From positions 3,472,001-3,536,000 of the forward strand of contig OZ245724.1 of assembly GCA_965227035.1 (NCBI GenBank): a DNA stretch of 64,000 bases. The letters are read 5' to 3'. Both the position numbers and the translations under genes were made by a program. Below, piece after piece: positions 9,218-18,248 of this stretch (within the stretch, counting starts at the first letter, position 1; each line of letters starts with the position of its first letter). Origin of the DNA: CBDDFQ01 sp965227035. Lineage in GTDB: Bacteria; Pseudomonadota; Gammaproteobacteria; Burkholderiales; Burkholderiaceae_C. The notes under the pieces were generated by a model, which had not been told where the DNA came from, made no database searches, and was given only the letters and a program-made list of their open reading frames with translations.

Positions 9218-10624
9218 ATGCACTCGAAGCAAACTTCAATTTTTCAGCGAACCGTCGCAGCGACTCTCGTGGCGGTATTCATGGCAGGTTGCGCCACAAC
9301 CACCACCCCGTACAAGGCGCCGGTCACCGATTTTCCGACTGCGTGGAAATACGCCTCGGGATCGACCGTGTCGTCGCCATCGAATCCCGCCGGCGCATGG
9401 TGGAAGAACTTCAACGATCCGCAGCTCGATGCGCTCATCGATGAGGCGCTGCTGCGCAACAACGATCTGGCCGCCGCCACGATTCGCGTTCGGGTCGCGC
9501 AACTCCGCACCGGCATTGCCGCCGACCTGATGACACCGCGTCTGAGCGGCAGCATCAGCGGCAGTGCGAACAAGTCGCTAGACGGCGGGCCGACCAGCAA
9601 AGGCACATCAGCCTCCATCGGCGCGAGTTACGAAGTCGATTTGTGGAATCGGCTCGGCAGCCAACGCGATGTAGCGAAATGGGAAGAACTCGCGACCGAA
9701 CAGGACCGTCAAGTCACCGCCATCGCGTTGGTCGGCACGGTCGCATCGCTCTACTGGCAGACCGGCTACCTCAGCCAGCGAATCGCGTCCGGCGATCAAA
9801 GCATCGCGTATGCGCAGCAGACGCTCGACCTGGTGAACGCGCAGTACAAATCGGGCGCGGTCTCGGGTCTGGAAGTGGCGCAGGCGCGCCAAACCGTGGT
9901 GAGCCAGCAGGCGAGCCAGACGCAGCTGATCCAGCAACGTGTGGAAGCGATGAACGCGCTTGCGATTCTGTTCGACGGCCCTCCCGGCAAATCGATCGCG
10001 ATGCCGTCTGCGTTACCCGAAGGCAATCTTCCGGCTCTGCCTGAAGGTATTCCGGCCGATGTGCTGGGACGCCGCCCCGATCTGCGCGCTGCCGAGTTGC
10101 GACTTCGCGAATCGGTATCGACCATCGATGCGACCCGCGCAAGTTATTACCCTGCACTCACCCTGACCGGCAGTCTGGGTTCGTCGAGCACTGCGCTGCT
10201 CAACATCCTGGCAAATCCAGTGGCAGCGCTCGGTGTCGGACTGAGCCTGCCGTTCCTGCAAAAAACCCAGATGGACCTGAACATCAAGGTGTCGCAGGAG
10301 CAGTACGCGATTGCTGTGACCACGTTCCGCCAGACGCTTTATCAGTCTCTGGCAGATGTCGAGAACTTCCTGTCGGCACGCGCTCAGTACGCCGCACAGG
10401 CCGACTTGCTCACGCAATCGCTGGCCGCCGCGCGCGACGCGGAACGCCTGTTCGAGGTGCGATATCGCGCCGGTGCCGAGCCGCTCAAATCGTGGCTGGA
10501 CGCGCAGGAGAAACGGCGTGCCGCCGAGACCGCGCTGGCCCAGACCAAGTACGACCGGCTGACCAATGCGGTGAGTTTGTATCAGGCGCTTGGAGGCGAT
10601 GCGGGAGCGACTTCCGTAAGATAG
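9218..10624 (+). CDS. Outer membrane efflux lipoprotein, NodT/OprM family
   Basis: This 468-residue protein is a TolC-like outer membrane channel. The N-terminus is a lipoprotein signal with lipobox FMAGC, so it should be acylated at Cys 25 or so. Two repeated outer-membrane-efflux domains follow; the WWKNFNDPQLDALIDEALLRN start and the GRRPDLRAAELRLRES motif are typical of the NodT group. It lies 21 bases after macB and is the likely exit duct of MacAB, although NodT proteins more often pair with RND pumps. It is seven bases from the next gene. Confidence 0.93.
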   Translation: MHSKQTSIFQRTVAATLVAVFMAGCATTTTPYKAPVTDFPTAWKYASGSTVSSPSNPAGAWWKNFNDPQLDALIDEALLRNNDLAAATIRVRVAQLRTGIAADLMTPRLSGSISGSANKSLDGGPTSKGTSASIGASYEVDLWNRLGSQRDVAKWEELATEQDRQVTAIALVGTVASLYWQTGYLSQRIASGDQSIAYAQQTLDLVNAQYKSGAVSGLEVAQARQTVVSQQASQTQLIQQRVEAMNALAILFDGPPGKSIAMPSALPEGNLPALPEGIPADVLGRRPDLRAAELRLRESVSTIDATRASYYPALTLTGSLGSSSTALLNILANPVAALGVGLSLPFLQKTQMDLNIKVSQEQYAIAVTTFRQTLYQSLADVENFLSARAQYAAQADLLTQSLAAARDAERLFEVRYRAGAEPLKSWLDAQEKRRAAETALAQTKYDRLTNAVSLYQALGGDAGATSVR

Positions 10625-10631
10625 CGGGTTC

Positions 10632-12284
10632 ATGCCCGTCGACACCCCAGAATCCTCCGTCAATCCCGAGAACCCCGAAGCGATCCTGCAAAAGGTAGAT
10701 CCCAAGCTGGATCCCCTGTCGCCTTTCTCGCCCATGCGCCATGCGGTGTTCCGCATGCTTTGGACCACCTGGTTCGCGGCCAACATGACCATGTGGATGA
10801 ACGACGTGGCATCGGCGTGGATGATGACCACGCTGACCAGCACGCCCATATGGGTCGCCCTGGTTCAATCGGCGTCGACGCTGCCGGTTTTTCTTCTGGG
10901 ACTGCCAAGCGGTGCGTTGGCAGACATCATCGACAGGCGGCGTTACCTCATATTCACGCAGTTCTGGCTCGCGATAGTTGCCATCGTTCTTTGCGTCACG
11001 ATTGCGATGGGTGGCATGACCGCGCCCTTGCTTCTCGGTTTGACCTTCCTCAACGGTATCGGACTCGCTATGCGCTGGCCGGTGTTCTCCTCCATCGTTC
11101 CAGAGCTCGTGCCGCGCCAGATTCTTCCTACTGCGCTGGCCTTGAACGGCGTGTCGATGAATGCCTCGCGAATCTTCGGGCCGCTGATCGCCGGCGCATT
11201 GATTGCAAGCGTCGGCAGCGAATACGTGTTCATCCTGAACGCGGTGCTGTCGGTGGTATCGGCATTCATCCTCATCAAGTGGCGCAGAGACCACGTGCCA
11301 AGCCCGCTCGGACGTGAAAAACTCGGTCGCGCGATGAAAGTCGGCCTGCAGTTCGTACGGCAGTCCGAACGCATGCGTGCCGTGCTGATTCGCATCGGCA
11401 TCTTCTTTTTCTATTCGACCGCGCTCATCGCGCTGCTGCCGCTGGTTGCGCGCAATCTTCATGCTGGCGATGCCGGCGTGTTCACCTTGCTGCTCGCATC
11501 GATGGGCGCAGGCGCGATTCTTTCGGCCATGTTCCTGCCGCGTATTCGCCAGGCCATTACGCGCGATCAGCTGGTCATGACTGGCTGCGTCATCCAGTCT
11601 GTGTCCATGGTCATCGTCGCGGTATCCCCTAACGCAACGCTGGCGTCGGTTGCGATGTTCGCGTCCGGCGGTGCGTGGCTGTCGGTTGCCAATTCGCTCA
11701 GCACGTCTGCACAACTCTGCCTTCCCGATTGGGTGCGCGCACGCGGCATGTCTATCTATCAAATGTCGATCATGGGCGCGAGCGCAATCGGCGCGGCCGC
11801 CTGGGGGCAGGTCGCTACCGTATCGACGGTGCCGACGAGCCTGATCGCAGCGGCCGTCGTCGGCGCAGTGGCCATGTTTTTCGGCCAGCGTTACGTGATC
11901 GATCTGAGCATCGAAGAAGACCTGACCCCGGCCAAGACCGCCCTGCCGACCGCGCCGGAAGAATTCACCCACGTGACCGGTCGTGTGATCGTCAACATCG
12001 AATATCTGATCGATCCGAGTCGCGCCACCGAATTTCGTGCCCTCATGCAGGAGAGTCGCGGCAGCCGTCTGCGCCAGGGCGCCCTGGCCTGGGATCTGCT
12101 GCACGACGTGTCTAATCCGTCGCGCTTCATCGAGCAGGTGGTCGACGATTCATGGAACGAACATCTGCGCAGATTCAGCCGCGTGACCGCCTACGACGTC
12201 ACCATTCGCGAGCGGAAACTCGCGTTCCACCTGTCCGAAAATCCGCCGGTCGTCACCCGCTTCATCAGCGAACGCGAAACCTGA
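10632..12284 (+). CDS. MFS transporter (MFS_3, EntS-like) with a C-terminal soluble domain
   Basis: This 550-residue protein has about 12 membrane helices between residues 35 and 430, starting FRMLWTTWFAANMTMWMNDV. The motif GLPSGALADIIDRRRYL between helices 2 and 3 is the MFS A-motif. It belongs to the enterobactin-exporter-like group (PF05977). The last 120 residues (from about NIEYLIDPSRATEFRALMQE) form a soluble ferredoxin-fold-like domain resembling antibiotic-biosynthesis monooxygenase modules, an arrangement I have seen described in this MFS subgroup. Position as the fourth gene after macA, macB and the channel, with a seven-base gap, suggests co-transcription and an export role. The substrate is unknown. 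Confidence 0.88.
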   Translation: MPVDTPESSVNPENPEAILQKVDPKLDPLSPFSPMRHAVFRMLWTTWFAANMTMWMNDVASAWMMTTLTSTPIWVALVQSASTLPVFLLGLPSGALADIIDRRRYLIFTQFWLAIVAIVLCVTIAMGGMTAPLLLGLTFLNGIGLAMRWPVFSSIVPELVPRQILPTALALNGVSMNASRIFGPLIAGALIASVGSEYVFILNAVLSVVSAFILIKWRRDHVPSPLGREKLGRAMKVGLQFVRQSERMRAVLIRIGIFFFYSTALIALLPLVARNLHAGDAGVFTLLLASMGAGAILSAMFLPRIRQAITRDQLVMTGCVIQSVSMVIVAVSPNATLASVAMFASGGAWLSVANSLSTSAQLCLPDWVRARGMSIYQMSIMGASAIGAAAWGQVATVSTVPTSLIAAAVVGAVAMFFGQRYVIDLSIEEDLTPAKTALPTAPEEFTHVTGRVIVNIEYLIDPSRATEFRALMQESRGSRLRQGALAWDLLHDVSNPSRFIEQVVDDSWNEHLRRFSRVTAYDVTIRERKLAFHLSENPPVVTRFISERET

Positions 12285-12326
12285 TCGGGTAGCACATCCG
12301 TCGGCCGGGACAAGAGGCAGCATCAA

Positions 12327-12355
12327 TAAAAAAGGGAGCCCGAACTGCGGCTCCC
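12327..12355 (-). terminator. Rho-independent terminator of the phoX transcript
   Basis: The stem GGGAGCC (12334-12340) pairs with GGCTCCC (12349-12355) around an eight-base loop. On the minus strand it is followed by a run of T (the A run at 12328-12333). It lies 30 bases beyond the phoX stop codon. Confidence 0.85.
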
Positions 12356-12385
12356 TCCAGGGACATCCCCTAAAAGTCTGCGTAC

Positions 12386-14578
12386 TTAAACCGCGATACG
12401 ACCACCGTCGTTCTTCGTGATCACGATCGTGGCCGAGCGGGGACGCGCGCTACCGCCGTCGGGCCAGTTGCTCACGCCTGCGGTGTCTTCACCGGGATGC
12501 TGGATGTTCACGAAGATCGCGCGGCCATCGGCGGATTCTGCGATGCCGGTGATTTCGCACTCTTTCGGTCCCACGAGGAATCGGCGCAGCGTGTTCGAAG
12601 TTGGAGCAGCTCCGGCGATGGTTTGCTGTGTAGACAGCACGCCTAGATCGCTTGCGTTGGTAATCGTCTTCACGCCGCCGTCGCCGACCTTGCCTGGTAA
12701 TGCGGCAAGCATCATGCAGTTGGTCACGTCGGTGTACGCGCCGTCATCGGTCTGCAGCCACATGAGCCCCTTAGCCGCCTGGCTGAACCACATCCCGTCC
12801 GGGCTGGAGAAATCGTTCTCTGCGGTCAAGCCGGAAATGTTGATGTTCGAGTTGGCCGTAGAACGTGCACCGAAGAGATACACATCCCACTTGAAGGCCA
12901 GGCTGGCGGAACCGGTAGCGCCGTCGTTGAAACGGATGACGTGACCGTTCGGGTTGCCGCGCTGGTTGGTCGCGCCCTTCAAGTCGTTGTAGTAACGCGG
13001 ATTCGCTGCGTCCGTTGCCGTGACAGGACGCGAGGTCGAGTTCGTGTTCGTGAGCGTGAGGTAGACATCGCTGGTGTTGGGGTTGACTGCAGTCCACTCG
13101 GGGCGATCCATCTTGGTCGCGCCGACCACATCGGCAGCAAGACGCGCGTTGATCAGAACATCCGCCTGATCTGCGAACGCGTAGCTCGGGTTCGCGGCGG
13201 TGATGCCGTTCACACCGAACGAGAGTTCGATCCACTGGCCGCTTCCGTCGGCGTTGAACTTCGCCACGTAGAGCTTGCCGCTGTCCATGTATTTGTCGCC
13301 GGCGGCCAGACCGCCGTTCGCATCGGACGCAACCCAGTTCTGCGATGAGACGAACTTGTAGAGGTATTCGTTGCGCGAGTCGTCGCCCATGTACCACACC
13401 AGCGGTTTGCCGACCACGACCGGGCCGAGCACTGCGCCTTCGTGACCGAAGCGGCCGAGTGCGGTGCGCTTGCGGGGCGTAGATCCGGGTGTGAAGGGGT
13501 CGATTTCGACAACCCAGCCGTAGGTGTTGGCTACGTTGCGATAGTCGTCTGCTGCGGTTGCGCCGACGACTTCTGCGCGCCAGCGGCCGTAGAGGTTGTC
13601 GGTGGTGTCGGGAGTCACCGTAGACCACAGTTCGCGTCCGGTTCCGGCCACGCCTACCCGGGCCAATGCAGTGATTTCCTTGGCACTGCGGCTAGGGTTG
13701 TCTGCGGTCGTATCGCGCTTGAAGTAGCCGGCCCAATTTTCTTCGCAGGTGAGGTACGTTCCCCAGGGAGTCGTGCCATTCGCGCAGTTGTTGACCGTGC
13801 CGCGAGTTGCCACGCCAGTGGCGGAGTACTTGGTGATCAGCTGTGCATTGCCTGCTGCGGGACCGGACAAAGTCATCGGCGTCAGGGTATGAACACGGCG
13901 GTTGAAAGTCGAGTCGACCTTGTAGCTCCAGTTGGCGCCTGACTTGTTGATTTCGATGACGCTCACGCCATGCAGATAAAACTCGCGCAGAACTTCGTCG
14001 GGCACGGTACGCGCGCCGGCAACGATGGTCTGGCCGCTGCCCGCGTGCAGATACTTCGGCGTGATGGCTTCGTGGTTCATCACCAGCAACGCACGGCTCG
14101 AAGACGTTGCATCGCGAGTACCCGATGCGCTCATGCCGAAATAGGTCATGCCGTCGTGATGATCGCCAGCGCGACGGTCGTAGGTGGTCGGGTCGTCGGT
14201 GCCCACGTTCGAATACGCGGCAACACCGGTCGCGATCGGATCGCCCAGGCGATACATTACGCTGGCGGTATATCCAACCGGAACGGTTACGACATCCGCG
14301 AGGGATTTCGCGACTGTGGCGAAGTTGAAGGAAAGGGTTTCGGCAGGGGTAGGTGTCGGTGCAGCAGCGACAGGATCGTCGCCGCCGCCGCAGCCCGCCA
14401 GCGCTGCGCTTCCGAGCAGGGCCGATCCGGCAGTGCCGAGGGCACCACGGAACAGGTTGCGTCGGCTCAGGCGCGTCTCGACGATCTGGGTCAGCGAAGG
14501 ACTATCGGGGTTGTTGGAGTCGTTGTAGCCGATGTCATCCGGATCGATCGCCGTGATGTGGGTTGAGCGTGTATTCAT
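12386..14578 (-). CDS. phoX: PhoX family alkaline phosphatase (DUF839), Tat-exported
   Basis: PhoX enzymes are calcium- and iron-dependent periplasmic phosphatases that release phosphate from organic esters. The 730-residue product starts with a twin-arginine signal (SRRNLFRGALGTAGSALLG) ending in a lipobox-like LAGCGGG, so it may be anchored. Family motifs are visible: MNHEAITPKYLHAG near residue 167, CANGTTPWGTYLTCEENW near 262-280, and FGHEGAVLGP. Length fits the family. A Pho-box promoter lies directly upstream (14620-14653), so induction by phosphate starvation through PhoB is likely. A second, diverged paralogue lies upstream on the same strand, with a terminator between them. Confidence 0.92.
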   Translation of the reverse strand: MNTRSTHITAIDPDDIGYNDSNNPDSPSLTQIVETRLSRRNLFRGALGTAGSALLGSAALAGCGGGDDPVAAAPTPTPAETLSFNFATVAKSLADVVTVPVGYTASVMYRLGDPIATGVAAYSNVGTDDPTTYDRRAGDHHDGMTYFGMSASGTRDATSSSRALLVMNHEAITPKYLHAGSGQTIVAGARTVPDEVLREFYLHGVSVIEINKSGANWSYKVDSTFNRRVHTLTPMTLSGPAAGNAQLITKYSATGVATRGTVNNCANGTTPWGTYLTCEENWAGYFKRDTTADNPSRSAKEITALARVGVAGTGRELWSTVTPDTTDNLYGRWRAEVVGATAADDYRNVANTYGWVVEIDPFTPGSTPRKRTALGRFGHEGAVLGPVVVGKPLVWYMGDDSRNEYLYKFVSSQNWVASDANGGLAAGDKYMDSGKLYVAKFNADGSGQWIELSFGVNGITAANPSYAFADQADVLINARLAADVVGATKMDRPEWTAVNPNTSDVYLTLTNTNSTSRPVTATDAANPRYYNDLKGATNQRGNPNGHVIRFNDGATGSASLAFKWDVYLFGARSTANSNINISGLTAENDFSSPDGMWFSQAAKGLMWLQTDDGAYTDVTNCMMLAALPGKVGDGGVKTITNASDLGVLSTQQTIAGAAPTSNTLRRFLVGPKECEITGIAESADGRAIFVNIQHPGEDTAGVSNWPDGGSARPRSATIVITKNDGGRIAV

Positions 14579-14619
14579 TGCGAGGGCTTTCTGGTTGAGG
14601 AATCTGTTCGAGAGTCCGC

Positions 14620-14653
14620 AGAATAGAAATGCCCCGTGACTACAAAATGACAG
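14620..14653 (-). promoter_or_regulatory. PhoB-dependent promoter (Pho box plus -10)
   Basis: On the minus strand, CTGTCAT, four bases, then TAGTCAC (14653-14636) match the two PhoB half-sites (7/7 and 5/7). Ten bases further is TATTCT (14625-14620), a good -10. E. coli phoA has the same layout: two half-sites, ten bases, then TATAGT. The phoX start codon is 42 bases beyond the -10. Confidence 0.75.
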
Positions 14654-14710
14654 CTAATTGGAAGCTTTGTAAATCCGTCGGACAGTCATCGCGCTTTCAC
14701 AAACGCCCAT

Positions 14711-14744
14711 AAAAAAACGGGAACCGGATTTCTCCGATTCCCGT
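14711..14744 (-). terminator. Rho-independent terminator of the second phosphatase gene
   Basis: AACGGGAACCGGA (14716-14728) pairs with TCCGATTCCCGTT (14732-14744) with one mismatch. The A run at 14711-14717 gives a T tract on the minus strand. It stands between the two phosphatase genes, so each is a separate transcript. The rest of the 295-base gap holds the phoX promoter and nothing else I can recognise. Confidence 0.85.
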
Positions 14745-14873
14745 TGTCATGACTTCCCGGACCAGATCGCACCAGAACCACTCTGGCGTTGCGACCCCGC
14801 TATCCGTGAAGTGCGCGAGCCCTGTACGAGCGGCCCGCAGTCCCTGTCATTACATCGTTCTCGATGTCTCGAA

Positions 14874-16847
14874 TTACTTCGTGAGCTTCAGGCTGCTGAT
14901 GTCTGCAGTGAGATATCCCACCGCACAAGCCGAACGGTTCTTGTAGTTCGTGTTGATCAAAGGCGTGAGCGTCGTCTTGATCGAAGGGGTCAAGGTCGAT
15001 GGCCAGTCACCGGGATGCTGGAAGTTGCAGGTGATGTAGGTCCAGCCGTTGATGTCGTCGTTCACGCCGAGTCCGGTCGCTTCTGCACCGGTGGGCATCG
15101 AGACGAGTCGCGAGAGCTTTTTGGTGTCGACGTTGTATGCCCAAACGAAATCGTTCATGTGCTGGCTGCTGTCTTCGCCGATGAACAGCGTGCGCAGTTT
15201 TTCCGAGAACTTCAGGTTGTCGGGGTTGGCGATTTTTTCAGGGTTGGCGGTATTGCCCAACGCGTCGGTCGCAATGTCTTCACCTGCATACAGCGCCTTG
15301 GTTTGAACCGGCATCCACTGGCTGTCGATAGCTGTGTTGGTGTCGTCCTTCAAGCCGCCTGCGAGTGTGCTTTGCATGATCACACCGGCCTTGAGTTGTG
15401 CGGGAACCGAAATGCCGCTGGCTGCGTTCCAGCCCTTGACGTTGTTCAGCACCATCGAGTCCTGAACGTTTTGCAGAGCCTGATACGCGATCTTGTCCTT
15501 GACGTTGACCGTCGTGCCTTCCATCTTGGTGTAGCCCATGCTGCCGCCCTTGAGGTACGCGTAGCGATGGGTTTCCAGGAACGCTGCGGCCTTGTCCATG
15601 CCGGGCTTGATCTTGACCCAGTTGGCGACACCGTTGCTGAAGATCTTGGTGTACGACACATCGGCCGGATCGGTGAACAACACTTCCATGATGTCGGAAG
15701 GTGCGAGCGTGTTGGCCATCGCTTCGATTTCCGCGCTGGTCGCGTGACCGATCTTGATCCAGCTGATCGAGCAGCCCGCGGCCGTGGGATCGATCGAGAA
15801 ACCCGTGCCGAGCTTGGCAACGTACAAGGTGCCAGCGGACAGGTCTTTTTCCTTGTCTGCCACGAACACGAACATGCCGGAGTTGGTGTTGTCGTCGCCC
15901 ATCAAAGCGGTGCGGTTGTCCGGCATGACCTGGATCAGTTCATGCGAGATGCGGCCCATGCAGTAATGCTTCTTGACCGTGCCGGTGCCGTCTGGGTTCA
16001 CCGTCACTTCGGGCAGATGACCGTAGTGGTAATGCTTGGCGGTCGTCGAGCTGCCGAACACATTCGTGCTGTACGCGCGGAACTGATTGTCTGCAGACGA
16101 TCCGCCCGCCGCGAACGCATCCGGCTCGTACTCTTCGCTGGACAGATGCGTGCCCCAGGGCGATACGCTGGAACCGCATGTGATCCACAAGCCATGTGCG
16201 GCCGAGGTATCGACGTTGTGGTACTTCACGAAGCTGAGCTTGCCTGTCGTCTGATCCTGGTCGAGCGTAAGCACGGCGATAGGCGAGGGCAGACGGCCGT
16301 ACGTGTCGCCGCCAGCTTGATCGCGCGTGTTGTATTCGAATTGCACGACTGCGAACACTGCCTTGCCCTTGATACCGGACACGGTGGGGTTAGCCACTGT
16401 GATGAGCGAGGTGCCATCGGCGGAATCCGAATAGAACTGACGCTCTTGACCGGACACCGACGTGTCGATGATCGGCTGGTTGTTGATGTTGACGTATCCG
16501 CCAGCCACGATGGTGCCGCCGGTGGTTGCGGGAACCAGATCGCCGGTCAGGAAGTAGGGCGCGTACGAGAGCTTGTAGCTTTGCGACGAGCCATCGCTGA
16601 AGTTGACTTTCAGGCTGGAGCCGACGGTGACCGATGCCATCGCCGCAGGTTGCGCTGCGGTGGGCGCGGCCATCGAGACGAATTCTGCAGAGGTGAAGGT
16701 CACGCCAGGTGCAACTGCGGCCACGTCGTCACCACCACCGCAAGCGGTCAGCAGTGCTGCGGTGCTTGCAGCGCCGAGGGGAAGAAAGGGAGCGCCGGAG
16801 AACAGCTTCAGCGCCTGACGGCGCGTGGGATTTTGAATAGCAGACAT
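14874..16847 (-). CDS. PhoX-like phosphatase (DUF839), Tat-exported, diverged paralogue
   Basis: This 657-residue protein belongs to the same DUF839/PhoX family as its neighbour. It has a twin-arginine signal (TRRQALKLFSG) with a lipobox-like LLTACGGG. The family core is present: CGSSVSPWGTHLSSEEYEPD near residues 225-245, GRISHELIQVMPDN, and a C-terminal FQHPGDWPS. It differs from the first copy in one respect: the cysteine before the paired glutamates (LTCEE) is a serine here (LSSEE). It also lacks the stretch corresponding to the DHHDG region. The substrate may therefore differ. It is probably a single-gene transcript, bounded downstream by the terminator at 14711-14744. Confidence 0.85.
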   Translation of the reverse strand: MSAIQNPTRRQALKLFSGAPFLPLGAASTAALLTACGGGDDVAAVAPGVTFTSAEFVSMAAPTAAQPAAMASVTVGSSLKVNFSDGSSQSYKLSYAPYFLTGDLVPATTGGTIVAGGYVNINNQPIIDTSVSGQERQFYSDSADGTSLITVANPTVSGIKGKAVFAVVQFEYNTRDQAGGDTYGRLPSPIAVLTLDQDQTTGKLSFVKYHNVDTSAAHGLWITCGSSVSPWGTHLSSEEYEPDAFAAGGSSADNQFRAYSTNVFGSSTTAKHYHYGHLPEVTVNPDGTGTVKKHYCMGRISHELIQVMPDNRTALMGDDNTNSGMFVFVADKEKDLSAGTLYVAKLGTGFSIDPTAAGCSISWIKIGHATSAEIEAMANTLAPSDIMEVLFTDPADVSYTKIFSNGVANWVKIKPGMDKAAAFLETHRYAYLKGGSMGYTKMEGTTVNVKDKIAYQALQNVQDSMVLNNVKGWNAASGISVPAQLKAGVIMQSTLAGGLKDDTNTAIDSQWMPVQTKALYAGEDIATDALGNTANPEKIANPDNLKFSEKLRTLFIGEDSSQHMNDFVWAYNVDTKKLSRLVSMPTGAEATGLGVNDDINGWTYITCNFQHPGDWPSTLTPSIKTTLTPLINTNYKNRSACAVGYLTADISSLKLTK

Positions 16848-16944
16848 TGCTAGTACCTTGTATATGTGGAGTTATTGGTGCTTGCGTGCGAGGGGACGCA
16901 CGGGCCAATTCGCCACGCTTGCGCTATGACGATTGCCTGCAGAA

Positions 16945-16989
16945 ATAGTAGAAACGCAACATGACGTGAGCGAGTCGCCTAGATGACAG
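16945..16989 (-). promoter_or_regulatory. Possible weak Pho-box direct repeats upstream of the second phosphatase
   Basis: On the minus strand, CTGTCAT (16989-16983) and ACGTCAT (16967-16961) are spaced exactly 22 bases, two PhoB repeat units. A TACTAT hexamer lies at 16950-16945. The middle unit matches poorly. A separate inverted repeat, CGTGCG/CGCACG, lies at 16885-16902, nearer the start codon. Function is tentative. Confidence 0.3.
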
Positions 16990-17051
16990 GCACGTGACTC
17001 TTCAATACGCTGCTAATGCCCGTAGCACCCGCAGCACCCGGAGCGCCGGAG

Positions 17052-18248
17052 TTATCGGGGCCAGAGCGCCCAGAGTTTGAGCGGCTGCTTCAGCTTCGCC
17101 GCAAGATCGCCGGCTTCCTTTCCGGTGCCGACGAAGAAATCGGCGCGCACTGCGCCGAGGATGGCCGAGCCGGTGTCCTGCGCGAACACCAGTCGATTCA
17201 ATTGCACTGTCGGACCGGGAGTCGATAGCCAGACCGGTGTCCCGTAAGGAATGCTGTCCTTGTCCACCGCAATCGATCGGCCCGGTGTGAGCGGCACGCC
17301 GAGCGCACCGCGCGGTCCGAACGCCGCATCGAAATCGGAGAGCGGCTCTTCGCGGAAGAACACATAGCGCGGGTTGCTCCAGAGGAGCTGCTGCACCCGC
17401 GACGGATTCGCCGCAGCCCATTGCTTGGTCGCATCGGGCCAGGGCGCGATGCGGGTTACTCCCTGACTCAGCAACCAGTTATTGACGCTGCGATAAGGCT
17501 GATCGTTCGAACCGGCGAACGCGACCCGCACGAGACGCTGCGATCCATCTGCTTCGGTAATGCGCAGGCGGCCCGATCCCTGAATCTGCATGACCAGCAT
17601 GTCGATCGCGTCGGACATGTAGGCGATCTCGCGGCCACGCAGCTCGGCTTGCGCCTGGGACGACGTATCGATCTCCTGCCGCGTGAACCACGGCTTCCTG
17701 GATCCGAGGCTGGCAGGTGGCCGATAGAGCGCGACGTTATAGGCGCCCACCGGATTACGTGTGGCATCGAAGATCGGCTCGTAGTAGCCGGTGAGCATGC
17801 CTTCGGCCGGAGCCTGCGCGTTGCCCGCCGATTCGACGCGATACGGTTGCAGCCTCGCCACCATCCAGTTGCGCTGCTCGTCGGCGCTCGCGATGCTGAG
17901 TGGCCGGACCTCGCGACACAAGGCCGCGAAAACGGCAGTGGGACGCTCGCAGTTCTTGATCCAGGCGTTCCAGGCTTCGTTCATTGCGTCATCGCCGATG
18001 CCGGGAATTTCAGACCAGCGAACCGGAATCCAGCGGCTCTTGCCCTGCTGAATTGCAGCGGGCAGCGGCGCGTTGTCGCCGGGAAAATTCATCGTCGTCG
18101 CAGGGCCGTCCTGCGGCACGACCAGCGGCGGATAGGACTGACCGATCTGCGGTAACGGTGCCTGGGACGGCGCGTCGACAATCCTCGGTGACGACCCGCA
18201 GGCAGCGAGCGTTCCTACAATCACCAGCAACAGGAGTCTTTTGATCAT
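17052..18248 (-). CDS. mltA: Membrane-bound lytic murein transglycosylase A
   Basis: MltA cleaves the glycan strands of peptidoglycan with formation of 1,6-anhydromuramic ends, acting from the inner face of the outer membrane. The 398-residue product begins with a lipoprotein signal, MIKRLLLLVIVGTLAACGSS. The MltA domain follows (GMLTGYYEPIFDATRNPVGA; ELRGREIAYMSDAIDMLVMQ) and ends in the 3D domain (SIPYGTPVWLSTPG; FAQDTGSAILGAVRADFF) with its conserved aspartates. The signal peptide fixes the start at 18248, although I see no clear ribosome site. Its ATG overlaps the ATG of a divergent small gene within a CATG. Confidence 0.93.
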   Translation of the reverse strand: MIKRLLLLVIVGTLAACGSSPRIVDAPSQAPLPQIGQSYPPLVVPQDGPATTMNFPGDNAPLPAAIQQGKSRWIPVRWSEIPGIGDDAMNEAWNAWIKNCERPTAVFAALCREVRPLSIASADEQRNWMVARLQPYRVESAGNAQAPAEGMLTGYYEPIFDATRNPVGAYNVALYRPPASLGSRKPWFTRQEIDTSSQAQAELRGREIAYMSDAIDMLVMQIQGSGRLRITEADGSQRLVRVAFAGSNDQPYRSVNNWLLSQGVTRIAPWPDATKQWAAANPSRVQQLLWSNPRYVFFREEPLSDFDAAFGPRGALGVPLTPGRSIAVDKDSIPYGTPVWLSTPGPTVQLNRLVFAQDTGSAILGAVRADFFVGTGKEAGDLAAKLKQPLKLWALWPR

